DNA of 64,000 bases from Tessaracoccus massiliensis (GTDB lineage Bacteria > Actinomycetota > Actinomycetes > Propionibacteriales > Propionibacteriaceae): positions 62,001 to 126,000 of the forward strand of contig NZ_LN623543.1 of assembly GCF_000826065.2 (NCBI RefSeq), in the 5' to 3' direction. Below, in pieces: positions 1-8,826 of this stretch (its first letter is position 1; the number at the start of each line of letters is the position of its first letter). The translations under genes and the position numbers were made by a program. Below the pieces are notes generated by a model. That model was not told the DNA's origin. It worked only from the letters and a program-made list of their open reading frames with translations, and did not search any database.

Positions 1-2
1 GC

Positions 3-968
3 CCCAGCGAACTGCGGACCTTGGCGTCGCGGTTGCTGGAGATCATCGACCCGGAACAGGCCGAACTGGAGGACGCCAAACGCCTCGCAGCCGAAGAACG
101 CGCCGCCCGGCGGGGCCGGTTCCTGCGCCTCTCGCCGGATTTTCATGGGTCGATGCGGATCACGGGCCAGTTGCCTGTGGCTGATGCCGCGCAGTTGGCT
201 GCCCAGTTGGATGCGTTGATGCCGTCGATCTCGTCGTATGCGGAGACCGGTGAGGTCCCGGGCCCGGACGTGCGGCGTGCTGATGCGCTGGTGTTGCTGT
301 GTCAGGGAGCGGCGAACGCCGGCACCCTGCCCGCCCACGGCGGGGACCGCCCCACGGTGCACATCACCATGGACTTCGACACCCTCGTCTCCGGGCTGGG
401 CAGCATTGACCTGCTCGGCCATGATTCCGTGGACGGGATCTCCGCCGGTGAAGCACGGCGCCTGGCCTGTAACGCGAACATCATCCCCGTCGTGCTCGAC
501 GGAACGTCACGTCCGTTGGATGTGGGCCGCGAGAAGCGGTTGTTCACCCCGGCGATGATCGCGGCCCTTGCTGAACGGGACAAGGGCTGTGCTTTCCCCA
601 ACTGCCACGTCCCGCCGGCGTCGTGTCACGCGCACCACATCGTGCCCTGGTGGGCATGGGGACCCACCTGCGTCTCGAACGAGGTGTTGCTGTGTCCGCA
701 CCACCACAGGGTGGTGGAACCAGACCCGAACCAACCTGAAGAGTCGCAATGGCAGGTCCACCTCGACGAGGTCACAGGGCTGCCGTGGTTCACCCCACCC
801 AGACACATCGATCCCAGGCGAAGGCCCCGGCAGAACGCCAGATTCATCCTCCACCACATCAAACTCGAACCCGCCGCTGGGACACCACCATGCCCACCCG
901 AGAGCAGGGAGCTCATCCTCAAGGACCTGCTCCAACACGCCTCACCGGCTTGGGTGGGGAGTGACTAG
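3..968 (+). CDS. DUF222/HNH endonuclease domain protein, 5' end missing
   Basis: The reading frame is open from the window edge, so the protein starts upstream; a TTG at 21 is only an internal candidate. Members of this actinobacterial DUF222/13E12-repeat family are usually 400-500 residues, and about 320 are present here. The C-terminal part carries the HNH nuclease core: a Cys-x4-Cys pair (CAFPNC), a His-rich HAHHIVPW motif, a conserved Asn and a closing CPHHHR motif. These residues would bind a structural zinc and form the beta-beta-alpha-metal nuclease fold. The family is multicopy in many actinobacteria and its biological role is not settled. Nothing next to it links it to a neighbouring pathway. 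Confidence 0.85.
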   Translation, partial: PSELRTLASRLLEIIDPEQAELEDAKRLAAEERAARRGRFLRLSPDFHGSMRITGQLPVADAAQLAAQLDALMPSISSYAETGEVPGPDVRRADALVLLCQGAANAGTLPAHGGDRPTVHITMDFDTLVSGLGSIDLLGHDSVDGISAGEARRLACNANIIPVVLDGTSRPLDVGREKRLFTPAMIAALAERDKGCAFPNCHVPPASCHAHHIVPWWAWGPTCVSNEVLLCPHHHRVVEPDPNQPEESQWQVHLDEVTGLPWFTPPRHIDPRRRPRQNARFILHHIKLEPAAGTPPCPPESRELILKDLLQHASPAWVGSD

Positions 969-1120
969 GAAAGCGCTCGACTCCTCACGTCCTTCGATAC
1001 ACCTCGCAGCGACCTTGTCTGTGGTGCTGTTGGCTTCCCGCGAGGCACTCAGGACTCGACTCTCGGCCCGCTCATCGTCCGACATGTAACGTTGTCGCAG
1101 GTTCGTGGAAGGTGGTGCGT

Positions 1121-2332
1121 GTGAGGGTTGTGGTGGCGGCAATTGGCAGCCGTGGCGATGTGGCCCCGTTCGCCAACCTCGCGGCTCGCTTCGCCTCGGC
1201 TGGGCACGACGTCACGCTGATCACCCACGCAACCCTGCGGCATCTCGTGGACCCGACCATTCCGGTCAACGAGGCTGCCAGTGATCCGGGGGAGCTGATG
1301 GCCAGCCCCGCCGCGAAAGCCGTGAAGCGGGGCAACATCAGGCAGCTCAACGCCACCCGGCACGTCTTCGCCGAGTTCGTGCACTCGGCCTTCGAGCCCG
1401 CCACCGAAGCGCTCGAAGACGCCGCCGTGCTGATCGCCTCCACCTTCGCGATCGGCGCAGTCAACGAGGCGGTGCGGCGAGGGATACCGGTGGTGCGCGC
1501 CCACATGTGGCCCGAGTATCCCGAGCTGGACGGTCCCATGCCGCTACTGCCGTACGGCTGGTTGGCGCCGAGGCCTGTGGTGCGACAGGCGCGTGCCGGG
1601 CTGCGCCGCGTCGAGAAGTACCTGGGTGGCGTGCGGGGCTGGTGGCGGCGCGGCAGGCTGCATCTGGAGGCCCGCCACCCGGTGGGCCTGACGACGGCGA
1701 CGCTCGGTTCCCTCTACGCCTTCAGCCCGCACCTGATCGACGAGTACCCTGCGGACGGCACTGTGACCGGCTGGTGGACGGATCCCCGCCGTGACCCTGC
1801 ACTCTCCGGCCCTCTGGTGGAGGCGTTGGCGAGCGGCGACGACTGGATCTTCATCGGCTTCGGTTCCATGGCCCAAGATGATCCGCAGGCCCTCCTCCGA
1901 CGGGTGGGGGAGGCGTGTGCGCAGGTGCGGGTCCGCGCCGTCGTCCAGGTGGGTGACGTGCGCGGCACGCCTCACCCCAACCTGCTCTGCGTGGGGGACG
2001 AACCCCACGATGAGCTGTTCCGCCGGGTCAAGGTGGCCGTGCACCACGGGGGAGCGGGCACCACCGGCTCCGCGGTACGTGCCGGGGTGCCGTCCGTCGT
2101 GGTGCCCCACTTCGCAGACCAGTTCTACTGGGGCCAGCGCCTGCAGGCGTTGGGCGTGGCGCCCAGGCCGGTGCCGCGGACGTTCGCCTCTGAGCGGTCC
2201 CTCGCGCGCTCGATAGGCGCAGCCCTGGACCCGGAGACTGTGAGCCGCGCGGCAGAGCTTGCGGCACGGGTGGCACCGGAGGACGGCTGCGGCCGGGCCG
2301 TCAGGCAGGTTGAAACGTGGCTCGGGCGGTGA
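1121..2332 (+). CDS. GT1-family (UGT/MGT-like) glycosyltransferase
   Basis: This is a GT-B-fold glycosyltransferase of about 403 residues, resembling sterol/macrolide glycosyltransferases. The N-terminus has the IGSRGDVAPF acceptor-side motif. The C-terminal half has the nucleotide-sugar site HHGGAGTTGSA followed by PHFADQFYWGQRL. It would transfer a hexose from a UDP- or dTDP-sugar to a small lipophilic acceptor that cannot be named from sequence. Three GTG codons compete as start (1112, 1115, 1121). I chose 1121 because GGAAGG at 1107-1112 sits 8 bases before it; at 1112 the Shine-Dalgarno would overlap the start. A -10-like TAACGT lies at 1087-1092. The next gene overlaps its end, so the two are probably co-transcribed. 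Confidence 0.85.
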   Translation: MRVVVAAIGSRGDVAPFANLAARFASAGHDVTLITHATLRHLVDPTIPVNEAASDPGELMASPAAKAVKRGNIRQLNATRHVFAEFVHSAFEPATEALEDAAVLIASTFAIGAVNEAVRRGIPVVRAHMWPEYPELDGPMPLLPYGWLAPRPVVRQARAGLRRVEKYLGGVRGWWRRGRLHLEARHPVGLTTATLGSLYAFSPHLIDEYPADGTVTGWWTDPRRDPALSGPLVEALASGDDWIFIGFGSMAQDDPQALLRRVGEACAQVRVRAVVQVGDVRGTPHPNLLCVGDEPHDELFRRVKVAVHHGGAGTTGSAVRAGVPSVVVPHFADQFYWGQRLQALGVAPRPVPRTFASERSLARSIGAALDPETVSRAAELAARVAPEDGCGRAVRQVETWLGR

Positions 2333-3741
2333 GCCCACTGCGGGTGGCAGCGGCGCCGGCGCTCGCCGTGACGGTGGTCCTCCTGCTGGTGTCGACACGC
2401 TACGGGCTCCACTGGGACGAGCTCTACTTCCGGATGCTGCCGCTGCGTTGGTGGTATGAGGACCAACCGCCGCTGACGGTGTGGCTGAGCTGGCTCGCCG
2501 CCCGCATCAGCGACGACATCTGGGTGCAACGCCTGCCCGCCATCGCGGCCGCTGCCGCCGGGGCAGTGGTGGCGGGCATGTTCCCGCGGGCACTCGGCGC
2601 CGGGCCGGAGATTCAGCGCCTGGCGGCCTGGTCGCACGCCTTCACGGTGTACCCGCTCATCATGGGGCACATCTTCACCACCTCCGCGATCGATCTGCTC
2701 GCCTGGCAGGTCATTGTGCTGCTGGTGCTGCGTGCCACTCAGGGCCACCACAGGGCACTGGTCTGGGCAGGCCTGGTGGCCGGCCTCGCCTGCTGGAACA
2801 AGCTGCTGGTGGTGGCTCTGGTGGGCGCAATCTTCGTCGCGTTGCTGCTGACCGATCGCTGGCTGCTGCGCACGTGGGAGGCCTGGGCGGGTGCCGCCCT
2901 GTTCTTGGCGCTGGGCGCACCCCAACTCCTGGCCCAGCTGTTGAACGGCCTGCCCATGACGGAGGTCTCCTCGGGGCTGGTGGAGCGGCAGGGCACGACG
3001 GTGCGGCTGCTGCTCCTGCCCACCATCGCCCTGTTCGCCGGGCCGCCCCTCCTCCGCGTGTGGCTCACCGGCCTGATCGGGCCCTGGCGGGCGGCTGGGC
3101 GCCCGGGGCGGTTCCTGCTCCCGGTGGCGTTGCTGATCGTGGGCTTCACGTGGGTGTCGCCGTCGCAGCCGCACTACCCGATGGGCGCGGTGCTGCCGGC
3201 GCTGGCGATGGGCTGGGCCAGCCCTCACCTGCTCGCCGCTTGGGGGCACCGGAAGCGGTGGGGCATCGTCGCGGCCAACAGCGCGATCGCCTGCCTGCTG
3301 TGTCTGCCGCTGCTGCCCGCCTCAGACCCGTGGCTGTCTGCGGTCTCGAGGGTCAACCCCACCATCCGTGAGCAACTGGGCTGGGAGGACTATGCACGCC
3401 AGATCAGCGAGGAACGCACCGGGGGAGAAGGTGTCGTCGTCGATACCTACGCGCTGGCCGGCGCACTGCACCACCACGGCACACCGGCCGACGCGGCCGC
3501 GGTGTATTCCGGCCACAACGCGCTGTGGCGCCTCGGCCCACCGTCGACAGAGAGGGTGCTGCTGGTGGGCGGAGACGCGGTGAACAAGGCGGACCTGTTT
3601 GAGAAGTGCGCCCCGGCGGGGGAGGTGGTGACGCGCGCGGTGACCCATCCCCAGCTTGAGTCTGTGCCGATGCTGCGCTGCACCGGCCCCGTGGGTGGGT
3701 GGGACAGCGTGTGGCCGGAGTTCCGCAGGCTCAGCGGCTGA
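2317..3741 (+). CDS. GT39/ArnT-like membrane glycosyltransferase
   Basis: This polytopic membrane protein of about 474 residues has many hydrophobic segments. The first extracytoplasmic loop reads HWDELYFR...WWYEDQPPLTVW, the acidic-pair layout (DE, then EDQPP) of GT-C enzymes of the PMT/ArnT group that use polyprenyl-phosphate sugars. It would glycosylate a lipid or protein on the outer face of the membrane. It overlaps the upstream GT1 gene by 16 bases; a GTG at 2329 forming a GTGA overlap with that gene's stop is an equally good start. The two glycosyltransferases probably act in one envelope glycosylation route, but the acceptor is unknown. Its 3' end overlaps the convergent DUF998 gene by 11 bases. 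Confidence 0.75.
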   Translation: MARAVSPLRVAAAPALAVTVVLLLVSTRYGLHWDELYFRMLPLRWWYEDQPPLTVWLSWLAARISDDIWVQRLPAIAAAAAGAVVAGMFPRALGAGPEIQRLAAWSHAFTVYPLIMGHIFTTSAIDLLAWQVIVLLVLRATQGHHRALVWAGLVAGLACWNKLLVVALVGAIFVALLLTDRWLLRTWEAWAGAALFLALGAPQLLAQLLNGLPMTEVSSGLVERQGTTVRLLLLPTIALFAGPPLLRVWLTGLIGPWRAAGRPGRFLLPVALLIVGFTWVSPSQPHYPMGAVLPALAMGWASPHLLAAWGHRKRWGIVAANSAIACLLCLPLLPASDPWLSAVSRVNPTIREQLGWEDYARQISEERTGGEGVVVDTYALAGALHHHGTPADAAAVYSGHNALWRLGPPSTERVLLVGGDAVNKADLFEKCAPAGEVVTRAVTHPQLESVPMLRCTGPVGGWDSVWPEFRRLSG

Positions 3742-4378
3742 CGGGATGCGCACGGCTGGCGACGAGTACACGCAGCGCCTCCAGCGTCAGGCCCAGGAGC
3801 AGGCACACCACGATCAACCATTCGCCGGCGCCCTGGGGCAGCAACGGGGTGGGTAGCCGGCTCTCCGCGCTGAAGAGCAGCGCCCCGGAACCCAGGATCA
3901 CCCGCGCCGCCCGCCACCGTGTGAGCCAGGCGTTCTCCGGCCGGATGCCGGAGAGCAGCAGGCCGATGCCAGGAGCCACCAGCCCCAGGACTACGCCCGC
4001 CAGGTGCAGCGCGGCGGTCTCGCCGGCCGGGAAGATGCCCGCCACGAAGATGCCCACGCCCATGACGATCACGCCGCCGCCCAGTACCCGGCCCCATCGG
4101 CGGATCAGCAGCGCGCCGGCCAGGCTGAGCAGGATTCCGGTGGCCATCAGCCCTGCGTTGAACAGCCGGTAGCCGGGGGAGCAGATCCACCGGCCGCCGC
4201 GCGCCCGGCACTGCGTGTCGCCCAGGTCGCTGATCATGTTGAGGTGCCACACGTACGCCGTGTCGGGATGGCTGAGGGCCACGGTGACGCTGAGACCGAA
4301 CACGACGACGGCTGCGAGGATCCCCCAGGCTCCAAGGCGCGCAAGCAAGGGCTCCCTGGTGTCCTGGTGCGTGTCCAT
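3731..4378 (-). CDS. DUF998-type integral membrane protein
   Basis: The protein of 215 residues has about six predicted transmembrane helices and fits DUF998: an N-terminal helix, a loop with MISDLGDTQC, then Gly/Leu-rich helices (IVMGVGIFVAGIFPAGE). The IFPAG(E) segment is typical of the family. Function is unknown. The sequence before the ATG has no Shine-Dalgarno but has a -10-like TAGGAT 8 bases upstream on this strand (4392 to 4387), which suggests a leaderless message. It is divergent from the LacI-type regulator and convergent with the GT39-like gene. Confidence 0.7.
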   Translation of the reverse strand: MDTHQDTREPLLARLGAWGILAAVVVFGLSVTVALSHPDTAYVWHLNMISDLGDTQCRARGGRWICSPGYRLFNAGLMATGILLSLAGALLIRRWGRVLGGGVIVMGVGIFVAGIFPAGETAALHLAGVVLGLVAPGIGLLLSGIRPENAWLTRWRAARVILGSGALLFSAESRLPTPLLPQGAGEWLIVVCLLLGLTLEALRVLVASRAHPVSR

Positions 4379-4438
4379 CGCCCCTCATCCTAGGTGGCGG
4401 CCCGCGATGTCGATTCCATAACAAGGCGGTCGCGTCGC

Positions 4439-4467
4439 TTGACCCACGCTGATTTGCGGAGCACGAT
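4439..4467 (+). promoter_or_regulatory. Candidate promoter of the LacI-type gene
   Basis: A TTGACC -35 (4439-4444) and a CACGAT -10 (4462-4467) are separated by 17 bases, 33 bases before the ATG. The -35 is a good match and the -10 is weak. Confidence 0.35.
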
Positions 4468-4500
4468 ATCCGACAACTTGAACGATCCACGAAGGGTGCG

Positions 4501-5499
4501 ATGAACAAGCCCACGCTCGCCAGCCTGGCCGCCGAGCTCAACGTCTCCCGGCAGACGGTGTCGAACGTCATCAACTTCCCGGACCGCGTGCGCCCAGAGA
4601 CGAGAGCCCGCGTCCAGGAAGCCATCGAGCGTTCCGGCTACCGCCCCTCCGCCGCGGCCCGCGCTCTGCGTAACCAGCGCGCCATGGCGCTCGGCCTGCG
4701 GCTGAGTAACCCGCGCAACGGCATCAGCGGCTCCATCATGGACGCCTTCACCCACTCGCTGGTGGAGCGCGCCGACCAGCGCGGCTACCGCGTCGTGCTG
4801 TTCCCGGCCCGCACCAACGATGAGGAGGTGGACAAGCTCATCGAGCTGCGCCGCACCCTGGCCATCGACGCGTGCATCCTGACCGACACCTGGCTAGGCG
4901 ACGACCGGCCCGGCCAACTGGCAGACGCGCAGGTGCCGTTCTCGGTCTTCGGCCGGCCCTGGGGAGCCACGGATCACGGCCGTTGGGCCGATGTCGACGG
5001 GCACGAAGGCGCCGCGGAGGCCGCGCGGTACCTGCGCACCCTCGGCCACGAGCGGGTCGGCTACCTCGGGTGGTCCGACGGGTCACCGGTGGGCAAGGAC
5101 CGCCGCGCGGGCTGGGCCGGGGCGCTGGGGCTGAGCGCTGAGGTGGAGGCCGAACTCGCCGTCGAGGTGGACGACACCGTCGACGACGGGGCCGCCGGGA
5201 TGGCGGAACTCCTGGCCAGAGGCGCGACGGCGGCGGTGTGTGCCTCCGACACGCTCTCCCTGGGTGCGTTCACCGTCCTGCGCAGGCGCGGTGCATCCGG
5301 CCAGTGCATCATCGGCTTCGACAACACCCCCGTCGCCCGCGAGCTGGGGCTCTCCAGCATGGCGCAGCCCGTCGATGAAGTGGCGGCCACCGTCCTGGAG
5401 ATGGTCTTGACGCAGATCGGTGACCCGGAGGCGCAGTTCGGCGGTGTGCTGATCCCGCCGGTGCTCATCGCCCGTGATGGATCCGCGCTCAGCCAGTGA
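4501..5499 (+). CDS. LacI-family transcriptional regulator
   Basis: This 332-residue protein begins with the LacI helix-turn-helix (residues 3-25, TLASLAAELNVSRQTVSNVI) and hinge region (SGYRPSAAARALR). A periplasmic-binding-protein-like effector domain follows. It should bind a palindromic operator as a dimer and release it, or bind it, on sensing a small ligand, usually a sugar or nucleoside. It sits 52 bases upstream of the ABC importer operon on the same strand and is very probably its local regulator; a candidate operator lies in that gap at 5516-5527. The ATG is preceded by GAAGGG at a normal distance. The ligand is not predictable. Confidence 0.9.
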   Translation: MNKPTLASLAAELNVSRQTVSNVINFPDRVRPETRARVQEAIERSGYRPSAAARALRNQRAMALGLRLSNPRNGISGSIMDAFTHSLVERADQRGYRVVLFPARTNDEEVDKLIELRRTLAIDACILTDTWLGDDRPGQLADAQVPFSVFGRPWGATDHGRWADVDGHEGAAEAARYLRTLGHERVGYLGWSDGSPVGKDRRAGWAGALGLSAEVEAELAVEVDDTVDDGAAGMAELLARGATAAVCASDTLSLGAFTVLRRRGASGQCIIGFDNTPVARELGLSSMAQPVDEVAATVLEMVLTQIGDPEAQFGGVLIPPVLIARDGSALSQ

Positions 5500-5508
5500 C
5501 ATCCCGGT

Positions 5509-5527
5509 TACACTATGCAAGCTTTCA
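5509..5527 (+). promoter_or_regulatory. Candidate -10 box and LacI-type operator of the ABC importer operon
   Basis: A -10-like TACACT (5509-5514) is followed at once by TGCAAGCTTTCA (5516-5527), a near-palindrome centred on AAGCTT. LacI-family operators are commonly 12-14 base palindromes of the TGnAA...TTnCA type. The position over the expected transcription start suits repression. No convincing -35 is visible. Confidence 0.35.
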
Positions 5528-5551
5528 GCCTGACCCCCGAAGGGATCTCAC

Positions 5552-7054
5552 ATGCCGCGTAGCCGACTCTCGGTGGCCCTCCTCCTGGCCATCGTCGCCT
5601 CGCTGATGCTGAGCGCCTGCACCCGCCCCGAGCCCACAGCCTCCGAGCAGGGCACGCTGAACATCGGCGTCACGACGCGCCCGGATGGTCTCGATCCCAT
5701 CGCCGTCGCAGGCGCCGGCACCCCCTTCGTGCTGCTCTACAACGTCTACGAGACCCTCGTGAAGGTGGATTCGGACGCCAACATCAAGCCGCTGCTGGCC
5801 ACGGAATGGGACATCTCCGATGACTCGCTGGTCTACACCTTCTCGCTGGACCCTGACGCCACGTTCGCGTCCGGAGCGCCCGTCGACGCTGATGCGGTGG
5901 TCGCCAACTTCGAGCGCAACCGCGGCGGGGACGCCACGGCTCAGATCCGCGACAGGTGGGGCCCCGTCGACACCATTGAGGCCGACGGCGCGGACACCGT
6001 CAGGATCACGCTGAAGCACCCGTCGCACGCCTGGTTGTACGACCTGAGCGGCCCCATGGGCATCGTCGCCGATCCGGCCGCACTGGAGACCATCAACACC
6101 ACCCCCGCAGGGTCCGGCCCCTACTCCTTCGCCGAGTGGGAGGAGGGTTCCTACATCCAGCTGACCTCCAACGCCGAGTACTGGGGGACCCCCGTCACCT
6201 TCCAGGACGTGTACTTCCGCTACTACTCGGATCCCAACGCCATGAATGCGGCCATGCTGTCTGGGCAGCTGGACATCATCTCCAATCTCACCGTGCCGCA
6301 GTCGCTCGAGCAGTTCCGCGACGAGAGCCGTTTCACGGTGCACGAGGGCACCACCACCGGTGAGGTCGTCCTCGGCTTCAACCACGGCTCGGAGAAGCTG
6401 CAGGACCTCCGGGTGCGCCAGGCCATCAACCACGCCATCGACCGCGAGGCCCTCGTCGAAGCCGTCTGGGCAGGCAAGGGCCCGCTCATCGGCTCGCATG
6501 TACCGCCCACGGATCCCTGGTACGAGGACCTGAGCCAGGCCTACCCGTACGACCCGGCCAAGGCCCGGGAGTTGCTCAAGGAAGCTGGCCAGGACACGGG
6601 CCTGACCCTGCGCCTGCGAGTGCCCGTGCTGCCGTACGCCCCGCCGTCGGCGCGCTTCATCGCCGAGCAGCTCAAGGAGGTGGGCATCACCGCCACCGTC
6701 GAGGAACTCGAATGGGGTCGCTGGCTGGAGCAGGTCTACGGCAACCACGATTACGACATGACGATCGTGGCGCATGTGGAGCCCCGGGACATGAGCGCGT
6801 TCTCCTTCGAGGGCAACTACTGGGCCTACAACAACCCCGAGTACAACGCCCTGCTCGAGGAGGCAGATGCCTCCCTGACCCCTGAGGAGCAGACCGCCAC
6901 GCTGCAGGAGGCCGCCCGGATGCTCTCCGACGACGCGGCCGCCAGCTGGCTGTTCCTGCTGCCCAGCATCATCATCACCACCCCGGACATCTCAGGCGTG
7001 CAGGTGAACCAGATCTCGCTCTCGTTCGACCTGACGATGCTCACCAGGAGCTGA
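5552..7054 (+). CDS. ABC transporter substrate-binding lipoprotein, family 5 (DppA/OppA-like)
   Basis: The 500-residue protein starts with a lipoprotein signal peptide: basic MPRSR, a hydrophobic stretch and the lipobox LSAC, so the mature N-terminus would be a lipidated Cys near residue 24. The rest is a family 5 solute-binding protein, with LNIGVTTRPDGLDPI at the start of lobe I and the conserved RVRQAINHAIDREALV segment. It captures peptides, nickel complexes or oligosaccharides outside the cell and delivers them to the two permeases that follow. GAAGGGA lies 8 bases before the ATG. It is the first gene of a five-gene operon (binding protein, two permeases, two ATPases). The LacI-type regulator next door hints at a carbohydrate-linked substrate. 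Confidence 0.9.
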   Translation: MPRSRLSVALLLAIVASLMLSACTRPEPTASEQGTLNIGVTTRPDGLDPIAVAGAGTPFVLLYNVYETLVKVDSDANIKPLLATEWDISDDSLVYTFSLDPDATFASGAPVDADAVVANFERNRGGDATAQIRDRWGPVDTIEADGADTVRITLKHPSHAWLYDLSGPMGIVADPAALETINTTPAGSGPYSFAEWEEGSYIQLTSNAEYWGTPVTFQDVYFRYYSDPNAMNAAMLSGQLDIISNLTVPQSLEQFRDESRFTVHEGTTTGEVVLGFNHGSEKLQDLRVRQAINHAIDREALVEAVWAGKGPLIGSHVPPTDPWYEDLSQAYPYDPAKARELLKEAGQDTGLTLRLRVPVLPYAPPSARFIAEQLKEVGITATVEELEWGRWLEQVYGNHDYDMTIVAHVEPRDMSAFSFEGNYWAYNNPEYNALLEEADASLTPEEQTATLQEAARMLSDDAAASWLFLLPSIIITTPDISGVQVNQISLSFDLTMLTRS

Positions 7055-7060
7055 CGACAC

Positions 7061-8020
7061 GTGGCCCTGCGGCGGGTTCTGGTGCGGGCAGCGTGGCTGC
7101 TCGCAAGCCTGCTGCTCGCCTCCCTGTTGATCTTCCTGGTAGCCAACGCGCTGCCGGGAGACATGACGCAGATCATCCTTGGCACCAACGCCGCCCCGGG
7201 CGAGGCCGAGGCGTTGCGGGAACGGCTCGGCCTGAACCGGCCGTTCCTCGTGCGCTACCTCGAGTGGCTCGGCGGCGTGCTGCGTTTCGACTTCGGCAAC
7301 TCCTACATCAGCGGCCGGGCCGTTGCCCCGCTCATCGCGGCGCGCCTCGAGGTGACGCTCTCGCTGACCATCCTCGGCATGCTGGTGGCCGTGCTGGTGG
7401 CCCTCCCGGTGGGCGCCTACGCGGCCGTGCGGCGCCGTCACGCCGACGGCGCCGCGGTCTCGGCGCTGTCCCAGGTGGGCCTGGCGGTGCCGGCGTTCTG
7501 GGCCGGCATCTGGCTGGTGATCATCTTCGCCGTCCAGCTCAGGTGGCTGCCGGCCGGCGGGTACGTCTCCTACTGGGACTCGGTGGGGCGGTGGCTGACT
7601 CACCTGATCCTGCCGGTGGTCTCGCTGGCCCTGGTGCAGGGCAGCGTCATCTCGCGCTACGTGCGCTCGTCGGTGATCGAGGTCATGCAGGAGGACTACT
7701 ACCGCACCGCCCGCGCCGTCGGCTGGTCCCGCTCCGGGGCGCTGCTGCGCCACGGCCTGCGCAACATCGCGATCTCTCTCCTGACCGTCATCGGGCTACA
7801 ACTCGCCACGCTGCTGGTGGGCGCCATCATCATCGAACAGGTCTTCGCACTCCCCGGCCTGGGTTCCGCGCTCCTATTGGCCGTCTCGCAGCGCGACCTC
7901 GCCGTCGTGCAGGCCATCGTGCTGTTGCTGGTGTGGAGCGTGCTGGTGATCAACTTCCTGGTCGACGTGGCTTACCAGCTCATAGATCCCAGGCTCCGAC
8001 GGGTGGCTGATGCCCCGTGA
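7061..8020 (+). CDS. ABC transporter permease, DppB/OppB type
   Basis: This 319-residue inner-membrane permease has the family layout: a first helix at residues 10-30, a large extracellular loop with NALPGDMTQ and LGLNRPFLVRYLEWL, then five more helices. The cytoplasmic EAA loop (YYRTARAVGWSRSGALLRHGLRN, near residues 209-231) contacts the ATPase. It pairs with the next gene to form the translocation channel. The GTG start lies 6 bases after the binding-protein stop, and the 3' end overlaps the next gene by 4 bases. Confidence 0.9.
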   Translation: MALRRVLVRAAWLLASLLLASLLIFLVANALPGDMTQIILGTNAAPGEAEALRERLGLNRPFLVRYLEWLGGVLRFDFGNSYISGRAVAPLIAARLEVTLSLTILGMLVAVLVALPVGAYAAVRRRHADGAAVSALSQVGLAVPAFWAGIWLVIIFAVQLRWLPAGGYVSYWDSVGRWLTHLILPVVSLALVQGSVISRYVRSSVIEVMQEDYYRTARAVGWSRSGALLRHGLRNIAISLLTVIGLQLATLLVGAIIIEQVFALPGLGSALLLAVSQRDLAVVQAIVLLLVWSVLVINFLVDVAYQLIDPRLRRVADAP

Positions 8021-8826
8021 GACGCGCCACCCTCTACACCGGCCTCACGCTGATCGGCGTGGTGGTCCTGCTCGCCGTCGTGGGCCTCTTCTGGACGCCC
8101 TACAGCCCCACCGCCATGGTGGGCCCGCGCCTCGCCGAGCCCAGCTGGCCGCACGTGTTGGGCACCGACGGCTTCGGGGCCGACATCTTCTCCCGCATCA
8201 TCAACGGCGCCAAGATCGTGCTGCTCGTGGGCATCGTCTCCGTGAGCGCCGCCGCGCTGATCGGCGTGCCCGCCGGTATCTTCGCCGGGATGAGGCGCGG
8301 TTGGGCGGGCGAGATCCCCGCCCGTCTGGCAGACATCCTCTACGGGTTCCCGGCTCTGCTGCTGGCCATCCTGTTCGCCGCTGCGTTGGGCGGTTCCACC
8401 TGGACGGCGATGCTGGCCATCTCGATCGCCACCGTCCCTGCGTTCGTACGCATCGCGCGCGCCGCCACGCTGCAGGTGATGTCGCAGGGCTACGTGGAGG
8501 CGGCCCGGCTCAGTGGGACCCCCGGCCTCTCGGTAGCTACCCGCCACGTGCTGCCCAACATCGCGCCGGTGCTGGGGGTGCAGGCCTCCGTCAGCTTCGG
8601 CATCGCCATCCTGGCCGAGGCCGGCCTGTCCTACCTGGGCCTGGGCTCCCGCGCGTCGGAACCGACGTGGGGTCGCATGCTCCGCGAGGCACAGGACTAC
8701 ATCTTCAGCGACCCCATCCAGGCGTTCTGGCCCGGCCTGGCCATCGCCGTGGCCACGCTGGGGTTCAACCTGCTGGGCGACGGCATGCGCGACCTCCTCG
8801 ACCCCCGGCTCAGGGAGCTTCGATGA
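8017..8826 (+). CDS. ABC transporter permease, DppC/OppC type
   Basis: The second permease of the importer has 269 residues. Diagnostic features are HVLGTDGFGADIFSRIINGAKI after the first helix and the EAA loop GYVEAARLSGTPGLSVATRHVLPN. The family's N-terminal cytoplasmic tail is very short here. The GTG start overlaps the previous stop (GTGA), and the 3' end overlaps the ATPase gene by 4 bases (ATGA), so translation is coupled on both sides. Confidence 0.9.
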   Translation: MRRATLYTGLTLIGVVVLLAVVGLFWTPYSPTAMVGPRLAEPSWPHVLGTDGFGADIFSRIINGAKIVLLVGIVSVSAAALIGVPAGIFAGMRRGWAGEIPARLADILYGFPALLLAILFAAALGGSTWTAMLAISIATVPAFVRIARAATLQVMSQGYVEAARLSGTPGLSVATRHVLPNIAPVLGVQASVSFGIAILAEAGLSYLGLGSRASEPTWGRMLREAQDYIFSDPIQAFWPGLAIAVATLGFNLLGDGMRDLLDPRLRELR

